From contig JAKPQU010000381.1 in NCBI GenBank assembly GCA_029555925.1, positions 1 to 12,957 of the forward strand: a DNA stretch of 12,957 nucleotides, read 5' to 3'. A program made the position numbers and the translations under genes. This DNA comes from Bacillota bacterium (GTDB taxonomy: Bacteria > Eremiobacterota > SpSt-956 > JAKJGF01). Positions 1 through 6,467 of the stretch are shown one piece after another (position 1 is the first letter of the stretch; every line of letters begins with the position of its first letter). Below the pieces are notes generated by a model. The model was given only the letters and a program-made list of their open reading frames with translations. It was not told where the DNA came from and did no database searches.

Positions 1-211
1 AGACAATAAATTAGCCCTTATTTAATTTTTAATACTATAGAAAAAACTAATTTTTCTTCTCCAGAGCCTGCCAGTCAGAAGCTTTTTACGGATACCATTT
101 TACCTGCTACGGTACTAAGTACCGCTCCAGGTAAATTAGTAACCATTTATCAGCTTCTGCCTGACAGGCTCTTACGAAGAAAAATAATTTGCCTTATTTA
201 ATTTGTTTTAC
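1..211. repeat. Long imperfect hairpin element, copy 1
   Basis: This gene-free stretch is a long inverted repeat centred near position 115. The best arms are 63-82 and 153-172 (18 of 20 bases pair). Outside them 44-62 pairs with 173-190, and inside them 91-107 pairs loosely with 129-145. The tip is CGGTAC (109-114), TAA, GTACCG (118-123). Positions 1-119 are repeated directly at 212-330. A short AT-rich flank (roughly 6-30, 184-210 and 217-241) occurs three times. No ORF or transposase is present, so this looks like a non-coding hairpin or MITE-like element. The array may continue upstream of the window. Confidence 0.8.
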
Positions 212-330
212 AGACAATAAATTAACCCTTATTTAATTTTTAATACTATAGAAAAAACTAATTTTTCTTCTCCAGAGCCTGCCAGGCAGAAGCTTTTTAT
301 GGATACCCTTTTACATGTTACGGTACTAAG
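212..330. repeat. Half copy of the hairpin element, direct repeat of 1-119
   Basis: Positions 212-330 match 1-119 at a constant offset of 211 bases with about six differences (roughly 95% identity). The copy stops at the hairpin centre (CGGTACTAAG), so only the left arm is present. Its last bases contain the stop codon of the minus-strand gene next to it. Read on the minus strand, the arm gives CTTCT-GCC-loop-GGC-TCTGG-AGAAG followed by an A-run and then TTTTTT. It could therefore act as a weak terminator for that gene, but this is uncertain. Confidence 0.8.
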
Positions 331-1624
331 GAATGTTTCTACTGTGTTTCCATTTTAAATATTCGTCGTATTCCTCTTTACGGGAGCCTGTAGTAACCTC
401 TATAAATTTATTGAAATCTTCTTTTTCCATCTTTTTCCATTCCTTTCCGGCCTGTTCCATTCTCGCATCGTAAACTTCCCTGCTTTTTTGCTTATCCATT
501 GCTTTTTCAATATCTTTTCCTGTTACATCAAATTCAAATATTTCCTGTAAGCTTTTCCCGTTATATTTATTCTGATCAAATTCTACGGTTACAGGGTTCT
601 TTAAGCCTCTGTCGTTGCTGCCGTTGGTCGGGTCGAAAGACATTTTTGTATTACCATCTCCCGGTACAGTCACTTCTCCCACCCATCCGTTATTGCCCTG
701 GCCGATACCCTGATTTTTACCTGTAACTACAGCATAGTGAGGACCGTTATTGGGTTTATCGGTGCTATAATTGGTAGGCCATGTGTCTACATGGGTATTA
801 TCTACTGTGGTAGTCCAGTGTTTGCCTCCTGTTCGTGACGTTCCGCCTTCATTAAGGTGGAATGTAACATTAGATTTGCCGGCAAATCCTCCTTTTGCAC
901 GGAGCATGTTTACCGTTTCCGCCATGCCATCTACATTGACTCCGCCTTCGCCCTGTCCGTGGACATTTTGAGTAATACCGTACATTACTTTCTGAAGCTG
1001 TTCCGAATCTTTAACACTCAGCTTTCCGTCTGCTAAATGTTTGAGAGCTTCATCCTGTTCCGGTGTAAGTTTTTTCCCTTTACATCTTTCTGCATATACA
1101 CTTCTTATTGCTTCAGCATTTTTCTTTGCTGCTTCAGGACTTTTGCCACTATCCAGTACCATGGCACTTGCAAGAGAAGCGCCTCCGCACATACCTTCTC
1201 CATCTTTTCCATTTGTTTTATTTACCTGAGGAGTATTTCTCAGGAGTTCTACCCGTCTTGACTGGGCTTCAGGCGTATTCCCGATTATATCAACAGATTT
1301 GTTCCTGTCCATAGGTGCTCCCGGCTTTTCAACAGGAGCTCCTTCGGTTTTTAGTTCGGCAGAGTATTCCCTCGCTGTACCACCGGATTGAGAACCTGTC
1401 ACTTCCTGGGCCAGACTGGACTGAACTCCTACAAACTCTTTTGAACCTGCAGGATCGCTGGAAGGCTTTGCAATTTTATTTTCTACAGAAAAAGAATCAC
1501 TTGCAGGAACCTGTGGACTTTCAACCGGTTTTTGCTCTGGAGGGACAGTCTTTTTTTCTCCTGCTTCTTTATTTTGGCCGGGACTTACATATTGACTTAT
1601 TTTGGACGTTATTGTACCTATCAT
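326..1624 (-). CDS. Putative papain-like cysteine peptidase with disordered N-terminus
   Basis: A 432-residue protein of no family I can name. The first ~140 residues are rich in Pro, Glu, Lys and Ser and look disordered. The rest has a papain-like signature, with residues given from the ATG: Cys146 in GMCGGAS, His296 in GPHYAVVTG and Asp331 in SFDPTNG. This order and spacing suit a Cys-His-Asp triad in a C39-like or other papain-fold enzyme, but the match is by eye. No signal peptide or membrane segment is seen; the C-terminal ~65 residues are highly charged and probably helical. The ATG at 1624 is preferred over the TTG at 1633 because AGGGAG lies 10 bases before the ATG but only one base before the TTG. 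The stop codon lies inside the hairpin repeat. It is likely transcribed alone. Confidence 0.7.
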   Translation of the reverse strand: MIGTITSKISQYVSPGQNKEAGEKKTVPPEQKPVESPQVPASDSFSVENKIAKPSSDPAGSKEFVGVQSSLAQEVTGSQSGGTAREYSAELKTEGAPVEKPGAPMDRNKSVDIIGNTPEAQSRRVELLRNTPQVNKTNGKDGEGMCGGASLASAMVLDSGKSPEAAKKNAEAIRSVYAERCKGKKLTPEQDEALKHLADGKLSVKDSEQLQKVMYGITQNVHGQGEGGVNVDGMAETVNMLRAKGGFAGKSNVTFHLNEGGTSRTGGKHWTTTVDNTHVDTWPTNYSTDKPNNGPHYAVVTGKNQGIGQGNNGWVGEVTVPGDGNTKMSFDPTNGSNDRGLKNPVTVEFDQNKYNGKSLQEIFEFDVTGKDIEKAMDKQKSREVYDARMEQAGKEWKKMEKEDFNKFIEVTTGSRKEEYDEYLKWKHSRNIP

Positions 1625-1750
1625 ATTGACCAATCTCCCTTATATAAATTTAAGGTATAGGAATTTCCATTTTTAATGGCGTAAAATAAGGCTTTATATG
1701 AAAATTAAGTAGATGCAGTTTATCTAAATAATTTAAACTCTTATTACTAT

Positions 1751-1780
1751 ATAATATCACGGAAAATAAAAAAAAGTAAA
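1751..1780 (-). promoter_or_regulatory. Candidate sigma-70 promoter for the peptidase-like gene
   Basis: On the minus strand TTTACT (1775-1780) and TATTAT (1751-1756) are separated by 18 bases. This gives a leader of about 120 bases before the ATG at 1624. The region is AT-rich, so a chance match is possible. Confidence 0.35.
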
Positions 1781-1804
1781 GAGAAAATGGATATTACTAT
1801 GACG

Positions 1805-1951
1805 TTATAGTTAGTTTCATACCTATCTATAAATAATGACCTCGTAATGTGTAAAGCGTAATGCGTGATGCGCAGGGATTAAACCCGTCACGCGTCGCGC
1901 GTTACGCGTCACGACGACTTAAATTCTAATAAGTTATGAAATACACTATAA
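1805..1951 (+). repeat. MITE-like intergenic element A with heptamer core
   Basis: The ends are imperfect inverted repeats: TTATAGTTAGTTTCATA at 1805-1821 and TATGAAATACACTATAA at 1935-1951 pair at 14 of 17 positions. The interior holds CpG-rich heptamers in register: CGTAATG (1843), CGTAATG (1857), CGTGATG (1864), then CGTCACG (1886), CGTCGCG (1893), CGTTACG (1900) and CGTCACG (1907). The two sets are complementary, so 1856-1872 can pair with 1891-1907 over 17 positions. The first 39 bases match 10121-10083 on the other strand at 37 of 39. There is no ORF inside. It looks like a non-autonomous mobile or REP-like element. Confidence 0.75.
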
Positions 1952-2049
1952 ATTGTGTTTAAAAACGACAGGTGATTTCATATACAATGGAAAAAGAATT
2001 TTATCACAGAATATTCAGAGTGAAAGCGAAAAAATGGGCTTTACTTACT

Positions 2050-2118
2050 TTTCACTACTCACTATTCACTGATTAATAGATTTACAAAATTAATTACAAT
2101 TTTCAGTAAAAGTGAAAG
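2050..2118. repeat. Heptamer array with complementary arm (AGTGARN family)
   Basis: TTTCACT (2050), ACTCACT (2057) and ATTCACT (2064) are consecutive heptamers. Their complements are AGTGAAA, AGTGAGT and AGTGAAT, the same family as the array at 6330. A complementary arm, CAGTAAAAGTGAAAGTA, lies near 2104-2120, so the unit can fold with an AT-rich loop. It sits just past the kinase stop codon and might affect its 3' end. Confidence 0.6.
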
Positions 2119-2143
2119 TACCTGTCGTAAAAAAACACTATCT

Positions 2144-3946
2144 TTACAGAGGAGAAAATTTCTCTATCCTCTTATTGCCTGTATTTGCCACATAAATATT
2201 TCCCTGCCGGTCAAGTGTAATACCATGAGGATTTTTAAAATTTCCATCGCCTGCACCGTATTTACCGGATTTCATAATAAAATTGCCGTTTCTGTCAAAT
2301 TTCTGAATACGATTATTTAATGTATCTGCTACATAGATATTTTCTAAAGAATCTACATGCAGGTCATTCGGATCGTCGAATTGTCCGTCTCCTGAGCCTT
2401 TAGAACCAAATTTCATAATGAAATTACCATGAGAGTCAAACTTCTGTATGCGATTTTTTTTTGCATGGGTTATATAAATATTACCCTCTCTGTCTGTTGC
2501 TATTCCTTTAGGATAATAACATTCATGATCTTCAGTTCCGTAAAGACCGAATGTCATAATAAAATTCCCCTGACAATCGAAGATCTGAACTCGATGATTT
2601 CTGGTATCTGCTACATAAATTCTGTCTGAGGAATCTATTGCAATACCGCAGGGACTGTGAAACTGTCCGTTATCTGTGCCAAAGCCTCCCCATTTTAATA
2701 GAAACTTACCGGAAGAATCGAATTTTTTGACCATATCATTACCTGTATCTACAATATAAATCATAGACGCAGAATCTATTGCGATACCGGGAGAAAGGTC
2801 GAGTTCTACAGAGTCATAATCGTCCAGATGTAATCTGAATTGCACATTCCCATCGGAATCGAATTTCTGGACACTTTTATTGTCCGGGTCCAGTACGTAA
2901 ATATATCCCTGTAAGTCTGTATTGATGCCTTTAGGTGAGTAAAACTGTCCGTACCCTGTACCGGCTGTGCCCCATTTCTTTGAAAATATATATTTAACTG
3001 CCTGTTTCAGAGATGGCACAGGAGTGTTTTCTATGACAGGTTTATGCATATGAATCATTTCCAGGGACGTTAAAGCACTCAACATTTCTTTTGCACTGGA
3101 GAAGCGATTTTCTGGTTTCTCTCCCAATCCCTTCATAAGAACCTGTTTTAAACCTTCGGAAATGTTGGGAGCAATAGATTGTTCATGTGCCAGAGGCACA
3201 GGTTCTTTACCGGTCAGCAGATGATTCATAGTTGCAGCAAGGGCGTAAAGGTCACTCCTTGGCTCAACCCTGCCCTGATACTGTTCTAAAGGAGCATAGC
3301 TGGCAGTCCCTATAATTGTTCTGTTCCCTCCATCTTCCTCCTGCAATGTTCTGGCTATTCCGAAATCTATTAACATAATACGGCCGTCAGTTCTGACCAT
3401 AATATTGGAGGGCTTTATATCACGGTAAACTATGGGAGGATTCCTGCCATGGAGATATACAAGGACATTTAATATATCCTTTGCCCATTGCAGAACATTA
3501 TCTTCAGGAAATCCGGGATTCCCGTCTCTTTTAAGTAACGTTTCCAGGTCTTCTCCTTCAATTAAATCCATGATAAGATAATATTTCTCTGACTCAATAA
3601 AATAATCATAAACTACAGGAAGGTTATCATGTTTTAGATTTGACAGTATAAATGCTTCCTCTTCGAATCTCTTTACGGCATATTCCTGTTCCTTTTGTCC
3701 TCTGTGAAAAGAGAGCATTTCTTTGACAGCACAGATTCTTCTGAGACGTCTGTCGAAGGCTTTATATACAGCCCCCATACCACCTGATTTTATAAGTTCT
3801 TTTATTTCATACCTCCTGTCCAGCAACAGGCCGGTGGCAGAACTGTTTTTTCTGAGACTTTTTTTATCCAGATTTTTACCGCACCCGGTACAGTATTGTA
3901 AATCATCATCGTTTTCCATGTTGCATCCTGTACAGATTACTGACAT
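2144..3946 (-). CDS. Zinc-ribbon Hanks-type Ser/Thr protein kinase with C-terminal NHL propeller
   Basis: A 600-residue kinase. Residues 1-25 are a zinc ribbon (C5, C8, C19, C22). The kinase domain (about 46-295) has the glycine loop SGGMGAV (54-60), Lys75, an HRD-type loop written YRDIKPSN (Asp176, Asn181), DFG (Asp195) and GTASYAPLEQ in place of the usual APE region. All catalytic residues appear intact. Residues 324-600 hold six NHL repeats, with the conserved IY tyrosine at 350, 397, 444, 491, 538 and 585, exactly 47 residues apart. They should form a six-bladed beta-propeller, a likely binding surface. Unlike typical PknB-type kinases, no transmembrane helix joins the two parts, so it is probably cytoplasmic. 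It is divergent from the SPFH gene. ATG start; GAAAGG lies 11 bases upstream. Confidence 0.93.
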   Translation of the reverse strand: MSVICTGCNMENDDDLQYCTGCGKNLDKKSLRKNSSATGLLLDRRYEIKELIKSGGMGAVYKAFDRRLRRICAVKEMLSFHRGQKEQEYAVKRFEEEAFILSNLKHDNLPVVYDYFIESEKYYLIMDLIEGEDLETLLKRDGNPGFPEDNVLQWAKDILNVLVYLHGRNPPIVYRDIKPSNIMVRTDGRIMLIDFGIARTLQEEDGGNRTIIGTASYAPLEQYQGRVEPRSDLYALAATMNHLLTGKEPVPLAHEQSIAPNISEGLKQVLMKGLGEKPENRFSSAKEMLSALTSLEMIHMHKPVIENTPVPSLKQAVKYIFSKKWGTAGTGYGQFYSPKGINTDLQGYIYVLDPDNKSVQKFDSDGNVQFRLHLDDYDSVELDLSPGIAIDSASMIYIVDTGNDMVKKFDSSGKFLLKWGGFGTDNGQFHSPCGIAIDSSDRIYVADTRNHRVQIFDCQGNFIMTFGLYGTEDHECYYPKGIATDREGNIYITHAKKNRIQKFDSHGNFIMKFGSKGSGDGQFDDPNDLHVDSLENIYVADTLNNRIQKFDRNGNFIMKSGKYGAGDGNFKNPHGITLDRQGNIYVANTGNKRIEKFSPL

Positions 3947-3967
3947 GAAACCATCAGCCTTTCTTAT

Positions 3968-3995
3968 GTCATATTTCCACCAATCCTTTATTCAA
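3968..3995 (-). promoter_or_regulatory. Weak candidate promoter for the kinase gene
   Basis: On the minus strand TTGAAT (3990-3995) and TATGAC (3968-3973) are 16 bases apart, about 20 bases before the start codon. The -10 matches the consensus at only four of six positions. Confidence 0.25.
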
Positions 3996-4084
3996 GAAGA
4001 AGGAGTTATATCCTACATTATCGAAATATTTTTTATTGAGCCGTAGCTGATAGTCAGAATAAGGAGGTGAAGAGGATTTTTTGC

Positions 4085-4147
4085 ATGGGTTTTACTGAGG
4101 TGAGCATAGATAATAATAACTGCTCTCGTGACGAGTCGCTGGAGTAA
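4085..4147 (+). CDS. Possible 20-residue small ORF in the divergent region
   Basis: ATG at 4085 opens a 20-codon frame (begins MGFTEVS, ends ESLE, TAA at 4145). Purine-rich Shine-Dalgarno-like sequence, AAGGAGGTGAAGAGG (4061-4075), precedes it, with AGAGGA 8 bases from the ATG; an in-frame GTG at 4067 lies within it. It ends about 70 bases before the SPFH start and contains a short hairpin (CTCG/CGAG near 4124-4134). It could be a leader peptide for the SPFH gene, a stand-alone small protein or chance. No family is recognised. Confidence 0.25.
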   Translation: MGFTEVSIDNNNCSRDESLE

Positions 4148-4219
4148 GACCTTTATTACATGCTTATACTCAGGTTAATAAGTGGCCGGTAAAAGTTTAT
4201 TTTTAAAAGGAGATGTATT

Positions 4220-6304
4220 ATGGGAGGATTACTTTTATTCATTATTTTTGGAGGGCTTATTTTACTTTATGCTATAGTAAAGATTATAACGACTTACTTT
4301 ATACGCATAATACCGAACAATCAGATAGGAATTCTGGAAAGACGTATAGGCGGTTCTATTAAGAGTGGTTTTATTGCAATGTCCGGAGAGGCAGGCTTTC
4401 AACCACATGTATTGCGCGGAGGCATTCACCCTCTCATGCCTTTCCGTGACTTTGTTCATACGGCTCAACTTGTGACAATCCCTCAGGGGAAAATAGGCTA
4501 TGTGTTCGCAAGAGACGGCCAGCCTTTAAGCCCTACTCAGACTCTGGCCTGCAATTTACAGGCAAAAGATTTTCAGGATGTGGAAAGTTTTCTTCGCAAC
4601 GGAGGACAGCGTGGACCGCAGAGGCAGATACTCCGTGAAGGAACCTATGCGATAAACCTGGCACAGTTCATGGTCTTTACGGAAGAAAAGGTTTATTATC
4701 TTCCTCTGAGCCGTGAAGAAGAAGAAGTTGTAAAAAATATGTCTTTAGTAATACTGGAAAGAGACGGATATAGACCGGTAGTTATAAAGGATTCTGATGA
4801 TATGGTTGGCATTGTAACGGTTCATGACGGCCCTTCCATGCCTCAGGGTGAATTGATTGCTCCTGTCGTAGGGCAGGATCCGGAAGATGTCGAATCTTAT
4901 CATAATAATTTCCAGGACCCGGATAAATTTTTAATCGCAGGCGGTATGAGAGGCAGACAATACCAGACACTGGTAGAAGGTACTTACTATATTAACAGAC
5001 TTTTCGCTACAGTTGAAATGATACCGAAAACCGTTATTGAAGTCGGTCAGGTAGGAGTTGTAGTTTCTTATACAGGTTCTACCGGTGAGGATCTTTCCGG
5101 AGCCGATTATAAACACGGTGAACTGGCATCAAAGGGAAACAGAGGTGTATGGAATACTCCTTTAATGCCGGGCAAATATGCTTTTAATACCTATGCAGGA
5201 AAGGTAATTACTGTACCTACTACCAATATTATTTTAAAATGGAACAGGCGGGAAACAGGTTCTCATAAATTTGATGAAAATCTGGCAGAAATTTCTCTTA
5301 TTACGAAAGATGCCTTTGAGCCGACTCTCCCTCTTTCCGTAGTGGTTCATATAGATTACAGAAAAGCCCCTCTCGTAATACAGAGATTTGGAGATATAAA
5401 GAAACTGGTAGAACAGACCCTTGACCCTATGGTCGGTGCTTACTTTAAAAATATAGGACAGACCCGTACCCTTATTCAGTTGCTTCAGGATAGAAGTTCC
5501 ATACAACAGATTTCAAGTGAAGAAATGAAAGAAAAATTCAGCCATTATAATCTGGAACTGGAAGAAGTGCTTATAGGTACACCTGCATCATCTCCCGGTG
5601 ACAACAAGATAGAAAACATACTTGCCCAGCTTCGTGACAGACAGATTGCGGAAGAACAGGTAGAGACATATTCTCAGCAGGAAAAAGCTTCCCAGAAAGA
5701 AAGGGAACTCCGTGAAGCCCAGGCCCGTGCAGGTCAGCAGCAGGTAATGACAGAGTCTGAATTAAGCATTACAGTCCAGACAAACCAGGGTAAAGCAGAA
5801 TATCAGAAAGCACTTCAGCAGGCAAACCAGATACGTGCCCTTGCAGAAGCCGAAGCAGAAAAGATTCGTATCATGGCAGAAGCCGAAGCTGAAAAAGTAG
5901 CCCGTATCGGTATAGCACAGGCTATGGCAACAGAAGAACAGGTAAGAGCCTACGGAGGCCCTCAATTCCAGGTTATGCAGCAGGTAATGAACAGGTTTGC
6001 AGAAGCTATTGAGACGGCTCATGTTGACGTAGTTCCGAAAATAATCTTCGGAGGAACAGGGCAGGGAGGCAGTGGTAATCTTATAGAAGGCCTTATAGGT
6101 ATGTTCCTTTCCGATAAGTTAAGCGAACAACTTCATAAACTTGAAAGCACACAGACCCGTGACCCTCAGGTAGAAGCTTTACGGCAGAAGATGAAGCAGA
6201 GTATTACCGATAAGTCACAGAATTCTCTTCCGCCTATGGCGGTACCACAGGTGAAAAAAGCTGTTCCTCCGGCTGTACCCCCTGTACCGCCGAAAGCAAA
6301 ATAA
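4220..6304 (+). CDS. SPFH/Band 7 (flotillin-like) membrane scaffold protein
   Basis: A 694-residue protein. Residues 3-25 form one N-terminal membrane helix. The SPFH-like region runs to about 455, the clearest part being 327-455 (from GKVITVPT through LPLSVVVHIDYRKAP). Before it come at least three degenerate copies of a beta-rich unit at about 90-150, 194-265 and 275-325, each pairing a VG/IG turn with a later GTYxIN or GKYxFN motif. Residues 465-575 form an Ala/Glu/Gln-rich coiled coil with EAEAEK twice (543-548, 554-559), typical of flotillins. A hydrophobic stretch lies at 620-630 and a Pro/Val/Lys tail at 670-694. Such proteins oligomerise at the membrane and organise microdomains. AGGAG lies seven bases before the ATG. 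It is divergent from the kinase; a functional link is inference. It is longer than common flotillins because of the N-terminal repeats. Confidence 0.9.
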   Translation: MGGLLLFIIFGGLILLYAIVKIITTYFIRIIPNNQIGILERRIGGSIKSGFIAMSGEAGFQPHVLRGGIHPLMPFRDFVHTAQLVTIPQGKIGYVFARDGQPLSPTQTLACNLQAKDFQDVESFLRNGGQRGPQRQILREGTYAINLAQFMVFTEEKVYYLPLSREEEEVVKNMSLVILERDGYRPVVIKDSDDMVGIVTVHDGPSMPQGELIAPVVGQDPEDVESYHNNFQDPDKFLIAGGMRGRQYQTLVEGTYYINRLFATVEMIPKTVIEVGQVGVVVSYTGSTGEDLSGADYKHGELASKGNRGVWNTPLMPGKYAFNTYAGKVITVPTTNIILKWNRRETGSHKFDENLAEISLITKDAFEPTLPLSVVVHIDYRKAPLVIQRFGDIKKLVEQTLDPMVGAYFKNIGQTRTLIQLLQDRSSIQQISSEEMKEKFSHYNLELEEVLIGTPASSPGDNKIENILAQLRDRQIAEEQVETYSQQEKASQKERELREAQARAGQQQVMTESELSITVQTNQGKAEYQKALQQANQIRALAEAEAEKIRIMAEAEAEKVARIGIAQAMATEEQVRAYGGPQFQVMQQVMNRFAEAIETAHVDVVPKIIFGGTGQGGSGNLIEGLIGMFLSDKLSEQLHKLESTQTRDPQVEALRQKMKQSITDKSQNSLPPMAVPQVKKAVPPAVPPVPPKAK

Positions 6305-6329
6305 ATAAAAGAGGTTTTTAATTTTAAGG

Positions 6330-6388
6330 AGTGAAAAGTGAGTAGTGAACAGTGAGTAATGTCCTGTTCTTTTCACTTTTCACTTTTT
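6330..6388 (+). repeat. Heptamer tandem repeat forming a hairpin
   Basis: Four in-register heptamers, AGTGAAA (6330), AGTGAGT (6337), AGTGAAC (6344) and AGTGAGT (6351), are followed by two spacer heptamers and then TTCACTT (6372) and TTCACTT (6379). AGTGAAAAGTGA (6330-6341) is perfectly complementary to 6373-6384, and the stem extends outward through two G-T and three A-T pairs. It lies 26 bases after the SPFH stop and ends in a short T-run, so it could serve as that gene's terminator or protect its 3' end. Confidence 0.75.
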
Positions 6389-6400
6389 ACTATAAAATAC

Positions 6401-6429
6401 TTGTAATTCTCCTGAAGGTATTATATAAT
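6401..6429 (+). promoter_or_regulatory. Sigma-70 promoter of the TolB-like gene
   Basis: TTGTAA (6401-6406) and TATAAT (6424-6429) are 17 bases apart, a near-consensus arrangement. The start codon is 39 bases past the -10. The promoter lies after the heptamer hairpin, which supports separate transcription from the SPFH gene. Confidence 0.6.
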
Positions 6430-6467
6430 TTTTTGTATTTTTATAGTAAAAAACAAGAGAGGTATTT

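Larger units (their letters stand above)
1625..2143. other. Intergenic region of about 520 bases, repeat-rich
   Basis: No gene is supported here. The gap holds the candidate promoter at 1751-1780, element A at 1805-1951 and a heptamer array with a complementary arm at 2050-2118. A small hairpin (CCATT at 1667-1671, AATGG at 1675-1679) lies in the predicted leader of the peptidase-like gene. The stretch 1952-2040 shows nothing I recognise. Confidence 0.6.

Noticed and set aside
1..330. CRISPR array at the left edge
   Set aside because: The repeat is 119 bases at an offset of 211, with only two copies and long inverted arms. There are no short identical repeats with unique spacers.
1622..1633. 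TTG at 1633 as the start of the peptidase-like gene
   Set aside because: The AGGGAG ribosome-binding sequence is one base from the TTG but ten bases from the ATG at 1624, so the ATG is more likely.
1805..1951. Autonomous insertion sequence
   Set aside because: There is no transposase ORF in or next to the element, and its length of about 150 bases allows only a non-autonomous element.
3723..4046. A 107-codon plus-strand ORF over the kinase N-terminus
   Set aside because: It lies mostly antisense to the zinc ribbon and glycine loop of the kinase, shows no domain and has no ribosome-binding site.
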